DNA of 64,000 nucleotides from Herbidospora cretacea (GTDB lineage: Bacteria > Actinomycetota > Actinomycetes > Streptosporangiales > Streptosporangiaceae): contig NZ_BBXG01000019.1 in NCBI RefSeq assembly GCF_001570605.1, forward strand, positions 106,835-170,834, in the 5' to 3' direction. This document shows, piece after piece, positions 24,175-32,866 of this stretch. Every line of letters begins with the position of its first letter. Within the stretch, counting starts at the first letter, position 1. The position numbers were made by a program, and so were the translations under genes. The notes under the pieces were generated by a model. That model worked only from the letters and a program-made list of their open reading frames with translations. It made no database searches and was not told where the DNA came from.

Positions 24175-25724
24175 GGTTCCACCACGCCGACCTGTTCGAG
24201 GGCATCGCCGACGCCATCGGCGACCGGACGGCCGTGATCTGCGGCGACGCCCGCGCGACCTACGCCGAACTCGACACCGCCGCGACCCGGCTGGCCAACC
24301 ACCTCTCGGCGCACGTCAAGCCGGGGGAGCACGTCGGGATCCACCTGTACAACGGGCTGGAGTACGTGACCTCGCTGCTGGCGGTCCTCAAGATCCGCGC
24401 GGTGCCGGTGAACGTGAACTACCGCTACGTGGCCGACGAACTCCGCTACCTCTACGACGACTCCGACATGGTCGCCCTGGTCTACTCCTCGGAGTTCGAC
24501 GACCGGGTCGCAGCGGCCCGGACCGACCGGATGACGCACCTGATCGCGGTGGGGGACTCGGCGATCGCGGACGCGGTGCCGTACCCGACCGCGCTGGAGG
24601 GCTCGCCGGAGCGGGACTTCGGGCCGCGCGACGGCGCGGACCTCTACATCATCTACACCGGCGGGACCACCGGCCTGCCCAAAGGGGTGATGTGGACGCA
24701 CGAGGACCTGTTCATGGCCTTCGGCGGCGGCAACCCCTACGGCCCGCCCCACGCGACCCCCGAGGGTGTGGTCGAGCAGGCCCGCAACGGCGGCCCGCTG
24801 ACCATGATGGCCGCCGCGCCGCTGATGCACGGCGCGGCGCAGATGGGGACGTTCATCGCGTTCTGGATGGGCGCGACGATGGTCTACGTGCCGCGCTTCG
24901 ACGCGGAGGCGGTGCTGCGCGCGATCGAGCGTGAGAAGGTGATGTCGATCAACATCACCGGCGACGCGATGGCGGTCCCGCTGGCCGACGCCCTGGAGAG
25001 CGGTACCTACGACCTGTCGTCGCTGTTCGTCTTCAGCTCGACCGGCGCGATCCTCACCGGGACGGTCCGCGACCGCCTCCAGGCGCTGCTGCCGACCGTC
25101 ATGATCATGGACAGCTTCGGCTCGACGGAGTCGGGCTACACCGCCTCGGCCGTCGCCGGCTCGTCGCCGGAGGCGGGCCTGAAATACCAGCCCAACCCGA
25201 ACGCGACCATGGCCGTCCTCGACGGCGCGCTGCGGCCGGTCACCCCCGGCGAGATGGGCGTCGTCGCCAAGACGGGACGGATCGCCCACGGCTACTACAA
25301 GGACCCCGCCAAGACCGCCGAGACCTTCGTGACCGACGCCGACGGCGTGAAGTGGCTGCTCACGGGCGACCTCGCCAAGGTCGAGGACGACGGCGCGATC
25401 CGCGTCTACGGCCGGGGCTCCCAGTGCATCAACACGGGCGGCGAGAAGGTCTTCCCCGAAGAGGTCGAAGCGGTGTTGAAGGGCCACCCGGGCGTCTTCG
25501 ACGCCGTGGTGACGGGGCTGCCCGACGACCGCTGGGGCCACCGGGTCGCCGCCGTCGTCGAACCCCGGACCAAGGACCTCACGGAGTCGGACCTCGACGC
25601 CCACTGCCGGGAACGCCTGTCGGGCTACAAGGTCCCCCGCCAGTACGCCTTCGTCGACCTGCTGGTCAGGTCACCGGCGGGCAAGGCCGACTATCGCTGG
25701 GCCCGCGAGCAGTTCAGCGCCTGA
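24171..25724 (+). CDS. FadD19-like steroid-side-chain acyl-CoA synthetase
   Basis: The 517-residue ANL ligase has IIYTGGTTGLPKGVMW, FGSTESGYTAS, the hinge RVYGRGSQCINTGGEKVFPEEVE and the C-terminal SPAGKADYRWA. These segments follow mycobacterial FadD19 (Rv3515c) closely, including VNVNYRYVADELRYLYDDSDMVALV. FadD19 activates sterol side-chain acids and is needed for C24-branched sterols in Rhodococcus. ATG 24171 overlaps the previous stop (ATGA), so it is translated with the ltp genes. It ends the cluster; its last 11 bp overlap the convergent DHFR-like gene. Confidence 0.87.
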   Translation: MRFHHADLFEGIADAIGDRTAVICGDARATYAELDTAATRLANHLSAHVKPGEHVGIHLYNGLEYVTSLLAVLKIRAVPVNVNYRYVADELRYLYDDSDMVALVYSSEFDDRVAAARTDRMTHLIAVGDSAIADAVPYPTALEGSPERDFGPRDGADLYIIYTGGTTGLPKGVMWTHEDLFMAFGGGNPYGPPHATPEGVVEQARNGGPLTMMAAAPLMHGAAQMGTFIAFWMGATMVYVPRFDAEAVLRAIEREKVMSINITGDAMAVPLADALESGTYDLSSLFVFSSTGAILTGTVRDRLQALLPTVMIMDSFGSTESGYTASAVAGSSPEAGLKYQPNPNATMAVLDGALRPVTPGEMGVVAKTGRIAHGYYKDPAKTAETFVTDADGVKWLLTGDLAKVEDDGAIRVYGRGSQCINTGGEKVFPEEVEAVLKGHPGVFDAVVTGLPDDRWGHRVAAVVEPRTKDLTESDLDAHCRERLSGYKVPRQYAFVDLLVRSPAGKADYRWAREQFSA

Positions 25725-26298
25725 CGTCGTAGGTCAGGTGGGTCGCCAGCGGTGAGTGGCGGCAGCCGACCAGGTCGAGGTCGGCCTGGAAGGTGCCGTC
25801 GAACAGCGGGGTGCCCGCGCCCAGGACCAGCGGCGCGATGTGGATGCCCAGGCGGTCGACGACGCCCATCCGCAGGTACTGCCGGATCACGTCGGCGCCG
25901 CCGCCGATCGCGATCGGCTTGCCGCCCGCCGTCTCCCGGGCCCGCTCCAGCGCCTCCTCGGCGCCGGTGACGTAGGTGAAGGCGGTCGGCAGGTCGTCGG
26001 TGACGCGGTTGGTCAGCACGAAGACCGGGCTGTCGAACGGGTTCTCGTCGCCCCACCGGCCGGCCGCCTCGAACATGCCCCGGCCGACGATGGAGGCGCC
26101 CGCGTCGTGGAACCCGGCGAGCACCTCGGCGTCGACGGGGTTCCGCTCACCGTCGAACGACGGGTTCTCGTAGCTCCACGGCCCGCCGAACACCCAGTAG
26201 TGGAGGCGTTCGCCGCCGTCGCCGAGCCCCCGGCCGGGGGCCCAGTTCGGCCCGGCGACGAAACCGTCGAGAGAGATCGTGATGTCCGCGTGAATCAT
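25714..26298 (-). CDS. Dihydrofolate reductase / RibD C-terminal family protein
   Basis: The 194-residue protein starts with the typical ITISLDGFVAGP strand and has GASIVGRGMFEAAGRW, FVLTNRV and GGADVIRQYLRMGVVDRL, all marks of the RibD_C/DHFR-like family. These act as NADPH-dependent reductases of unknown substrate. ATG 26298 is chosen because the family start lies there. It follows the LysE gene in the same direction with about 35 bp between them, so the two probably share a transcript. Confidence 0.88.
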   Translation of the reverse strand: MIHADITISLDGFVAGPNWAPGRGLGDGGERLHYWVFGGPWSYENPSFDGERNPVDAEVLAGFHDAGASIVGRGMFEAAGRWGDENPFDSPVFVLTNRVTDDLPTAFTYVTGAEEALERARETAGGKPIAIGGGADVIRQYLRMGVVDRLGIHIAPLVLGAGTPLFDGTFQADLDLVGCRHSPLATHLTYDVRR

Positions 26299-26332
26299 GC
26301 CGCCATCGTGCCGGGCGGCACCGACAGAACCG

Positions 26333-26965
26333 CTACTTCGACGGCTCGCCGGTGAACGCGGCCACCGCGCCGAGCCCGATGTAGACGACACCGCTGCCGA
26401 CGTCGAGCCGCCGCCGCGCCGCCACGGAGCCCTTGATCCGCCCGGCCAGCGCGGAGGCGGCCAGGGCGTAGGTGCCGTCGCTGGCCATGCCGAGGACGAT
26501 CCAGACCATGCCGAGCAGGACGATCTGCGGGGCCAGCGGGCCAGCGTGCGGGTCGGCGAACTGCGGGAGGAAGGCCAGGAAGAAGATGGCGGTCTTCGGG
26601 TTGAGGACGTTGACCACGAAGCCCTCGCCGAACAGGCGCGTCTTCGGGGTGGCGGTGACGACGGCCTCCTCGGCCGGGCTCCGGTCCATCAGCTTGCGGA
26701 CGCCCAGGTAGACGAGGTAGGCGGCGCCGGCGTACTTCACGACGGTGAAGGCGGTGGCCGAGGCGGCCAGGACCGCGCTGATGCCCAGCGCGGCGGCGGC
26801 GACGTGGACGAGCGAACCGGTGTGCACGCCGAGGACCGACACCAGCCCGGCGGCGCGCCCCTGGGCGACGCTGCGGGTGACGATGTAGACCACGGCGGGG
26901 CCGGGCACGAGCAGCAGCGCCAGGGTGGCGACGGAGAAGACGGCGAGCGTCGGCAGATCGGGCAT
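26333..26965 (-). CDS. LysE/RhtB family amino acid exporter
   Basis: The 210-residue membrane protein has about six hydrophobic helices and the family signature LVPGPAVVYIVTRSVAQGRAAG near the N-terminus, with FVVNVLNPKTAIFFLAFLPQF in the middle. The family exports amino acids or related small amines. ATG 26965 matches the usual start. It is flanked by a LysR-type regulator gene upstream on the same strand (29 bp), a frequent arrangement in which the regulator controls the exporter. Confidence 0.9.
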   Translation of the reverse strand: MPDLPTLAVFSVATLALLLVPGPAVVYIVTRSVAQGRAAGLVSVLGVHTGSLVHVAAAALGISAVLAASATAFTVVKYAGAAYLVYLGVRKLMDRSPAEEAVVTATPKTRLFGEGFVVNVLNPKTAIFFLAFLPQFADPHAGPLAPQIVLLGMVWIVLGMASDGTYALAASALAGRIKGSVAARRRLDVGSGVVYIGLGAVAAFTGEPSK

Positions 26966-26993
26966 GCCGTGAGGATAGGAACGCCGGCCGGGG

Positions 26994-27848
26994 TCAGGCC
27001 AGCGGTTTTGAGAGGGCCTCCAGCAGCGCCTGGGTGGCCGGGGGGTCGGGCGGGGCGCCATAGGTGGCGGCGTACACGTGGCGGACCGACCCGGGGAGTT
27101 CGGCCGTTCTGACCTTCGGGTTCCGGTGGGCGCGCAGGGCCAGCGACGGCAGCAGCGCCGCGCCGAGCCCGGCGGCGACCATCGCCTGGACGGCGACGTA
27201 GTCGTCGGTGGTGAAGGTGATGTTCGGGGTGAACCCCTCTTTGGCGCACAGGTCGAGCAGGTGGCGGCGGCAGCGTTCGCAGCCGGCGATCCACTGGCCG
27301 TCGCGGTGGTCCTTCAGCGTTGGGCCGTCGAGGTGGACCAGGTGGCCGGGGTCGTCGAACAGGTGGCGGGTGCGGATGTCGGGGTCCTCGCCCAGGCCGT
27401 AGCCGAAGACCACCGCGACGTCGGCCTCGCCCGACCTGATCAGGTTCAGCGCGTCGGGCGGTTCGGCCTCGGTGATGTGCAGTTCCACGCCGGGATACGA
27501 CTCCGCGAGCCGCACCCCGGCCTCCGGCACGAACGTGCCGAGCGCGGAGGGGAACGCGGCCAGCCTGACCCGGCCCGCCCGAAGCTGGATGAGCGCCTCC
27601 AGTTCGGCGGCGGCCGAGTCGAGGCGGCCGAGGATCTCGGCGGCGCGTTCGGCCAGCAGCCGCCCGGCGTCGGTCAGCCGGACCCCGCGCCCGACGCGTT
27701 GCAGCAGCTTCGCGCCGGTCTCGGCTTCGAGGCGGGCGAGGTGGTGGCTGACGGAGGGCTGGGCGTAGTGGAGTTCCTTGGCGGCCGCGGTGAGCGAGCC
27801 GGTGCGGGCGACGGCGACGAGTACCCTCAGGCGAACGGGGTCCAGCAT
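26994..27848 (-). CDS. LysR-family transcriptional regulator
   Basis: The 284-residue protein has the LysR helix-turn-helix (MLDPVRLRVLVAVARTGSLT, AAAKELHYAQPSVSHHLARLE) followed by the two-lobed effector domain (DVAVVFGYGLGED, ATYGAPPDPPATQALLEALSKPL). ATG 27848 is preferred because LysR proteins begin a few residues before the helix-turn-helix; ATG 27875 is in the same frame. It is divergent from the PLP dehydratase gene at 27950 and upstream of lysE, and could control either. Confidence 0.9.
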   Translation of the reverse strand: MLDPVRLRVLVAVARTGSLTAAAKELHYAQPSVSHHLARLEAETGAKLLQRVGRGVRLTDAGRLLAERAAEILGRLDSAAAELEALIQLRAGRVRLAAFPSALGTFVPEAGVRLAESYPGVELHITEAEPPDALNLIRSGEADVAVVFGYGLGEDPDIRTRHLFDDPGHLVHLDGPTLKDHRDGQWIAGCERCRRHLLDLCAKEGFTPNITFTTDDYVAVQAMVAAGLGAALLPSLALRAHRNPKVRTAELPGSVRHVYAATYGAPPDPPATQALLEALSKPLA

Positions 27849-27949
27849 CCGATCGATGCTACCCCTCAAGGACATATCAACATGGTCTATGGGTTTCCGG
27901 TCGATTCCCTATTGGACCTATGAATGCGGGTGGGGTCAGGCTTGTCGGC

Positions 27950-28900
27950 ATGACGGACATGCGCGACATCCTCCGGGCCGCCTCCCTGCTCTCCCGGCAC
28001 CTCCCGCCGACGCCGATGTGGAGCTACCCCGTGCTGAACGCGGTGGCCGGGGCGGAGCTCTGGGTCAAACACGAGAACACCCAGCCGATCGGGGCCTTCA
28101 AGGTCCGGGGCGGAATCACGCTGCTCGCCGCCCTGCCCGGCCGTGAGCGCGGGGTGGTCGCCTACTCGACGGGGAACCACGCGCAGTCGATCGCCTTCGC
28201 GGCGCGGCTGTTCGGGACGGCGTGCGCGATCGTGATGCCGGAGAACCCCAACCCGGCCAAGGTCGCCGCCGTCGAGGCGCTCGGGGGGACGGTCGTCGTC
28301 GGGGGAGCGACCATGGTCGAGGCCGCCGACGTGGCCCGCGAGGAGGCCGACCGGCTCGGGTGGCGGCTGATCAGCCCGGCCGACGAGCCCGAGATCATCG
28401 CCGGGGTCGGCACCCTCTACCTGGAGATCCTCCGCGACCAGCCCGACCTCGACGCGATCGTGGTCCCGGTCGGCAGCGGCACGGGAGCCGCCGCGGCCTG
28501 CCTGGTGGCGCGGGCGCTCGCCCCCGGCTGCCAGGTGATCGGCGTGCAGTCCGCCGCCGCCCCGGCGGCGCACGACTCGTGGCGGCTCGGCGAGATGGTG
28601 CTCCGTCCGATGAAGACGCGGGTGGACGGCCTGGCGACGGGCTCCGCCTACGCGCTCCCGCAGCAGGTCATGCGCGAACTGCTGACCGACTTCCTGCTGG
28701 TCGGCGACGACGAGATCCGCGCCGCCCAGCGCCTCATGCTCACCCACGCGCACACCCTGGCCGAGGGGGCGGGCGCGGCGGCTCTCGCGGGGGTGCTGTC
28801 CCGACGCGAGGAGTTCGCCGGGAAGAAGGTCGCGATCGTCGTGTCGGGCGGCAACGCCGGGCCCGCGGAGCTCGCGGCGCTGCTGCCTTCTGGCGCATAA
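27950..28900 (+). CDS. Threonine/serine dehydratase-like PLP enzyme
   Basis: The 316-residue fold-type II PLP protein has the Schiff-base lysine in IGAFKVRGG (near residue 46), the substrate loop STGNHAQS and the phosphate-binding VGSGTGAAAA. This set fits threonine dehydratase or serine racemase-like enzymes (length about 310-330, no regulatory ACT domain). The likely reaction is deamination of Thr or Ser to a 2-oxoacid, or a related elimination. The start is uncertain: ATG 27950, 27959 and 27920 share the frame. It is divergent from the LysR gene. Confidence 0.88.
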   Translation: MTDMRDILRAASLLSRHLPPTPMWSYPVLNAVAGAELWVKHENTQPIGAFKVRGGITLLAALPGRERGVVAYSTGNHAQSIAFAARLFGTACAIVMPENPNPAKVAAVEALGGTVVVGGATMVEAADVAREEADRLGWRLISPADEPEIIAGVGTLYLEILRDQPDLDAIVVPVGSGTGAAAACLVARALAPGCQVIGVQSAAAPAAHDSWRLGEMVLRPMKTRVDGLATGSAYALPQQVMRELLTDFLLVGDDEIRAAQRLMLTHAHTLAEGAGAAALAGVLSRREEFAGKKVAIVVSGGNAGPAELAALLPSGA

Positions 28901-28910
28901 GCCTGTCAGG

Positions 28911-29591
28911 TCAGGTCAGGTCGTCGCGGTTCGCCTCGTCGAGTTCCTGGAGGCTCTGGCGGGTGAGTTCCAGGTCGGCCGTCAGCGCGTCGAGGGCGGT
29001 CGAGGTGCCGGTGCCGGTGGTCGTGTCCATCGCGGAGAGTTCGATCACCCGGGCCACCAGGCCCTCCAGGATGATCACCGTCGACTCCAGCCGGACCAGG
29101 AGCCGTTCCCTGGTCGAGGACAGCCGGGCGTGGACCTCCTCCTGGGCGGTCAGGGCGCTGATCGCGCGGTCGAGTTCGCCGGCGATCTCCGGGCGGGCCG
29201 ACTCGCGCGCGTGGGTCAGGCGCAGCCGCTCCTGCCGCAGGAAGCCGGCGTCGAGGCGGCCGAGGGCGGCCGTCGTCACCGAGGTGTGGGCGGCCAGCCT
29301 GCGCAGCGTCACGACGGTGTCGTCCACCTGCGGTCTCATCGCGGCCACCGGGTCCATCAGCAACCGGCCGCGCATCCCCTCGGTCAGCTCGGCGAAGGTG
29401 GCCGCCGCGCGTTCGGCCCGTGCGAGGGCGCGGTCCTCCGGGCTGCCGCCGGTGACCGGCGGAGGCCCGGCGGTCTCGGCGGCCTCGACGGGCTCGCGCG
29501 AGGACAGGAGGGCCGCCGCCACCCAGCCGACCACGGCCACCACGACGGCGACCGGGATCGACAGGCGGACGGCCAGGGCGGCGAAGCCCAC
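28911..29591 (-). CDS. Membrane protein paired with the VWA protein
   Basis: The 226-residue protein has two N-terminal membrane-length hydrophobic stretches (AALAVRLSIPVAVVVAVVGWV is the clearest). A long, mostly helical, charged domain without cysteines follows (for example AISALTAQEEVHARLSSTRERLLVRLE). GTG 29591 is the only ATG/GTG start between the upstream in-frame stop and the first membrane helix. It begins 38 bp after the stop of the VWA gene on the same strand, so the two form an operon. No family recognised; a coiled-coil partner of the VWA protein is plausible. Confidence 0.65.
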   Translation of the reverse strand: MGFAALAVRLSIPVAVVVAVVGWVAAALLSSREPVEAAETAGPPPVTGGSPEDRALARAERAAATFAELTEGMRGRLLMDPVAAMRPQVDDTVVTLRRLAAHTSVTTAALGRLDAGFLRQERLRLTHARESARPEIAGELDRAISALTAQEEVHARLSSTRERLLVRLESTVIILEGLVARVIELSAMDTTTGTGTSTALDALTADLELTRQSLQELDEANRDDLT

Positions 29592-29628
29592 GGCCAGGGC
29601 CAGGGCCAGCGTCCACGGGTGGACGAAC

Positions 29629-31290
29629 CTAGAAATTGGCGATCACCTCCGTGAAGATCCGGTCGATCACGCCGGGGTCGCGGGAGTCGTAGGAGGCGGC
29701 ACGGGTCGTCTCGGAGATCGTCTTCAGGGTCGCCAGGTCGGCGTCCGCGCCGTAGGCGATGGTGAAGACCCGCACCGGGTCCTCCGCGCCCAGGCCCTTC
29801 AGGAGGTCGTCGAGGGAGATCGACTGCTGGACCTCGTTGCGTCCGTCGGTGAGCAGCACCACGGCGTTGATGGTGTCGCTTCGGGCCTTCTTCCGCACGT
29901 GCTTGACCGCCGCCAGCGCGGTGTCGTAGAGACCCGTCGCGCCCTGGGGACGCAGCCGGTCGATCTCGGCGCGCAGCTCGTCGCGGGTGCCCGTGGCGAC
30001 GGGGACCAGGTCGTCGTGTCCCGTGGAGAACGACCACAGCCCCACCCGGTCGCGCGGCCCGAAGTCGCCGACGGCCCGTTTGGCCGCGGCCTGGGCGAGG
30101 GCCAGCTTCGATCTGCCCGTACGGGAGACGGACGCCTCCATCGAGCCGGACACGTCCATGACCATCAGCACGTTGGCCGGCTTGCGCAGCTCGGCCCAGC
30201 TCGTCAGCACCGCGTCGAGCACCTTCGGCGCGGGGACCTGGAGGATCTTCGCCTTGAGGTCCTCGTCGAAGCGCCGGAAGCCGTGGCCGGTGAAGATCCG
30301 CTGCTGGGCGGGGGCCCGCAGATAGGCCAGGAAGTCGGCCGCCACCGCGCGCTTGGCGGCGGAGGCCCATTTCAGCACGGCGTAGGGGTTGTCGGACAGG
30401 AGCGTGCCCTCTTTGGGATGGATGGCGACGAGCGGCACCTTCGGCCGGTCGTGCTGCCCCAGGGTCGCCGGGTCACCCGTCGGGTTGCCCTGGTTGTAGT
30501 CCCAGACCGACTTCTCCTCGACGGTGACCGCCGAGATGTAGGACATCGCGGCGTCCGCGTCGTCGGCGCGCAGCAGGTTGGACAGGAAGGTGAGCGTGGT
30601 GTCCCCGTAGTGGACGATCGACCGCTCCACCCCCTGGACGAACCGCCGCGTCCGCGCCGAGGCCACGTCACGCGTGGTCAGATCACCGGACAGGCCGGTG
30701 GCCGCGACGTACGCGCCGACGGTCGCGTTCAGCCCCGATGTGGAGAACCCGGGATGGGTCTTGCCGAGCCGGAAGTCCCCCCACTCGGGGTGCCCGTGCC
30801 GCGCCCACCCCTCGCCGGAGGAGGCCAGCTCCAGCACGTCACCCCAGCCGAGCGCCTTCTCCGGCCACCCGAGGGCCTGCGCCATCGGCTCGGGCATCGC
30901 GATGACCAGCGGCGTCTTGGCGATCGAGGGGTTGCCGGCCCCGACGGGCGCCGAGGGCGACCGCTGGCGCAGCAGCGTCAGCCACCCGGACGCCGCCGGG
31001 CTCCACACGTCGGGCCGGGCCCCGTCGTCGCGGGACCACCCGCCGGCGATGGCGTCGAGCGCGGCCCCCGACGCCATCGTCACCACGGTCACCCGCCCGC
31101 AGCCCTTGAGCGAGAAGTCGGCCGCCATCCGGCGTAACAGCTCGGCCTTCTCGCTTGACGCCGCGATCCGCAACCCGGCCTTCGACGGCGTGCACTCGGG
31201 CCCGGCCTGGACCGTCCGCACCACCACGATGAGCGCGCCCACGACGATGGCGGTGACGATCAGGGCCGAGGACCGGGATCGACGGCGCAC
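29629..31290 (-). CDS. Substrate-binding / von Willebrand A fusion protein
   Basis: The 553-residue protein starts with an N-terminal signal anchor (SALIVTAIVVGALIVVVRTV). An extracellular solute-binding-like domain (about residues 35-350) follows, with KTPLVIAMPEPMAQALGWP. The C-terminal von Willebrand A domain (about 370-553) has an intact MIDAS: DVSGSM, GATGLYDTAL and LLTDGRNE. Such fusions are found on the actinobacterial surface; the VWA part binds a metal and a protein ligand. The function of this pairing is unknown. GTG 31290 precedes a basic start. The membrane-protein gene follows in the same direction. Confidence 0.85.
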   Translation of the reverse strand: MRRRSRSSALIVTAIVVGALIVVVRTVQAGPECTPSKAGLRIAASSEKAELLRRMAADFSLKGCGRVTVVTMASGAALDAIAGGWSRDDGARPDVWSPAASGWLTLLRQRSPSAPVGAGNPSIAKTPLVIAMPEPMAQALGWPEKALGWGDVLELASSGEGWARHGHPEWGDFRLGKTHPGFSTSGLNATVGAYVAATGLSGDLTTRDVASARTRRFVQGVERSIVHYGDTTLTFLSNLLRADDADAAMSYISAVTVEEKSVWDYNQGNPTGDPATLGQHDRPKVPLVAIHPKEGTLLSDNPYAVLKWASAAKRAVAADFLAYLRAPAQQRIFTGHGFRRFDEDLKAKILQVPAPKVLDAVLTSWAELRKPANVLMVMDVSGSMEASVSRTGRSKLALAQAAAKRAVGDFGPRDRVGLWSFSTGHDDLVPVATGTRDELRAEIDRLRPQGATGLYDTALAAVKHVRKKARSDTINAVVLLTDGRNEVQQSISLDDLLKGLGAEDPVRVFTIAYGADADLATLKTISETTRAASYDSRDPGVIDRIFTEVIANF

Positions 31291-31349
31291 ACGGGCCTCC
31301 CACGAATATGTCGGTATATATCCCGACGAATGGGGGCCGGTGTTAGTTC

Positions 31350-32690
31350 TCAGGCCGTGCCGTACTCCAGCAGGAACAGCGCCTCGCTCGTGGCGACCTT
31401 GCGGAGCTCCTCGATCACGACCCGCTCGTTGGGGGCGTGGATGCGGGCGGCCTCGTCCTCGCAGCCGAAGAGCAGCAGCTCGGCCTCGGGGAACTGCCGC
31501 TGGAGGGTGGCCACCAGCGGGATGCCGCCGCCCTGGCCGACGTCGCGCGGCTCACGGCCGAACGCGCGCGTCATGGCCCGGTCGAGCGCGGCCCGCGCCG
31601 GACCGCCCGCGGGAGCCTGGAAGCCCGAGCCCACCGAGACGTCGGAGATGGTCACGTGGGCGCCCCACGGCGCCTGCGCCTCCAGGAACGAGGTCACGTC
31701 GGACAGGGCCGTCTTCGGGTCGTTCGCGGCGGGGACGCGGATGGTCACCCGGGCCCGCGCGACCGCCTGGATGGCGTTGACCGCGCCCGAGACCGTCGGC
31801 ACGTCGAGACCGGTCACCGTGATCGCGTAGGAGCCCCAGACCCGGTCGGCGATCGAGCCCGTGCCGACCAGCGAGACCCCGTCGAGGACCCCCGCGCCCG
31901 CGCGGAACTCCTCGTCGGTCCCGGCGTCGCCGTCGAAGACGCCCTTCTCCAGACCCGGCACCCGCACGTCGCCGTTGTCGTCGTGGAGGGCGACCAGCAT
32001 CCGCATCAGCGCCGACAGGGCGTCGGGGGCAGGGCCGCCGAACGAGCCGCTGTGCAGGGCGTCCTCCAGCGTGCGGACCTCGACGGTGAACGCGGCCATG
32101 CCGCGCAGCGACGTCGTCACCGCCGGGTCGCCCACGGCGGGGTTGCCGCAGTCGGCCACGATGATCGCGTCAGCCCTGACCAGCTCGGGGTTCTCCTCGA
32201 CGAACGCCTCCAGGCGCTCACCGGCGTACTCCTCCTGGCCCTCGATGATTACCCGGACGCCCACCGGGAAGTCGCCGTCGAAGGCGCGCAGCGCGGTGAG
32301 GTGGGTGATGATGCCGGACTTGTCGTCGGCGGCGCCACGGCCGTACAGCGCGCCGCCGATCTCGGTGGGCTGGAAGGCCGGGGTGTTCCAGAGGGCGGGG
32401 TCGCCGGGGGGCTGGACGTCGTAATGGGCGTACAGGAGAACGGTCGGCGCGCCCTCGGGCGCGGGGGCCTCGGCGTAGACGGCGGGGAAGCTGCCCTCGA
32501 CCGGCACCTGGCGCACGGTCGGCAGGCCGGCGTCGCGCAGCAGCGACTCCACGGCCGCGGCGGCCTTGAGCACCGCCTCCTCGGGATGGCCGGGGAACGC
32601 GACCGACGGGATAGAGACCAGCGCCTTGAGGTCCTCCACCGCGCGGGGCATGGCGGCGGCGACGGCGTCTTCGATGTCACCAGGAGTCAT
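31350..32690 (-). CDS. M20 family dipeptidase
   Basis: The 446-residue peptidase has the two-zinc site of clan MH: YAHYDVQP, GRGAADDKSG, EGQEEYAGE, VADCGN and a C-terminal histidine in AARIHAPNE. The arrangement fits M20F/carnosinase-like dipeptidases, which cleave dipeptides with free ends in the cytoplasm. A dimerisation domain lies in the middle (about 195-330). ATG 32690 gives family length. It is the last gene before the divergent aminotransferase gene. Confidence 0.9.
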   Translation of the reverse strand: MTPGDIEDAVAAAMPRAVEDLKALVSIPSVAFPGHPEEAVLKAAAAVESLLRDAGLPTVRQVPVEGSFPAVYAEAPAPEGAPTVLLYAHYDVQPPGDPALWNTPAFQPTEIGGALYGRGAADDKSGIITHLTALRAFDGDFPVGVRVIIEGQEEYAGERLEAFVEENPELVRADAIIVADCGNPAVGDPAVTTSLRGMAAFTVEVRTLEDALHSGSFGGPAPDALSALMRMLVALHDDNGDVRVPGLEKGVFDGDAGTDEEFRAGAGVLDGVSLVGTGSIADRVWGSYAITVTGLDVPTVSGAVNAIQAVARARVTIRVPAANDPKTALSDVTSFLEAQAPWGAHVTISDVSVGSGFQAPAGGPARAALDRAMTRAFGREPRDVGQGGGIPLVATLQRQFPEAELLLFGCEDEAARIHAPNERVVIEELRKVATSEALFLLEYGTA

Positions 32691-32866
32691 GCGCCCATCG
32701 AACCACAAACCAGGCACGCTCCAGATGTCCGACGAATTTCGTCGTCTTTACACGTGGGTATCGCGGAATCCGAAGCGCTTTCAATTTGCAACCACGTTTT
32801 CCCTTGGCAGATGTCCGGGAGGCAATGCACACTGAGGCGGAGCTCAGACACCAAGGGAAGTAGCAG

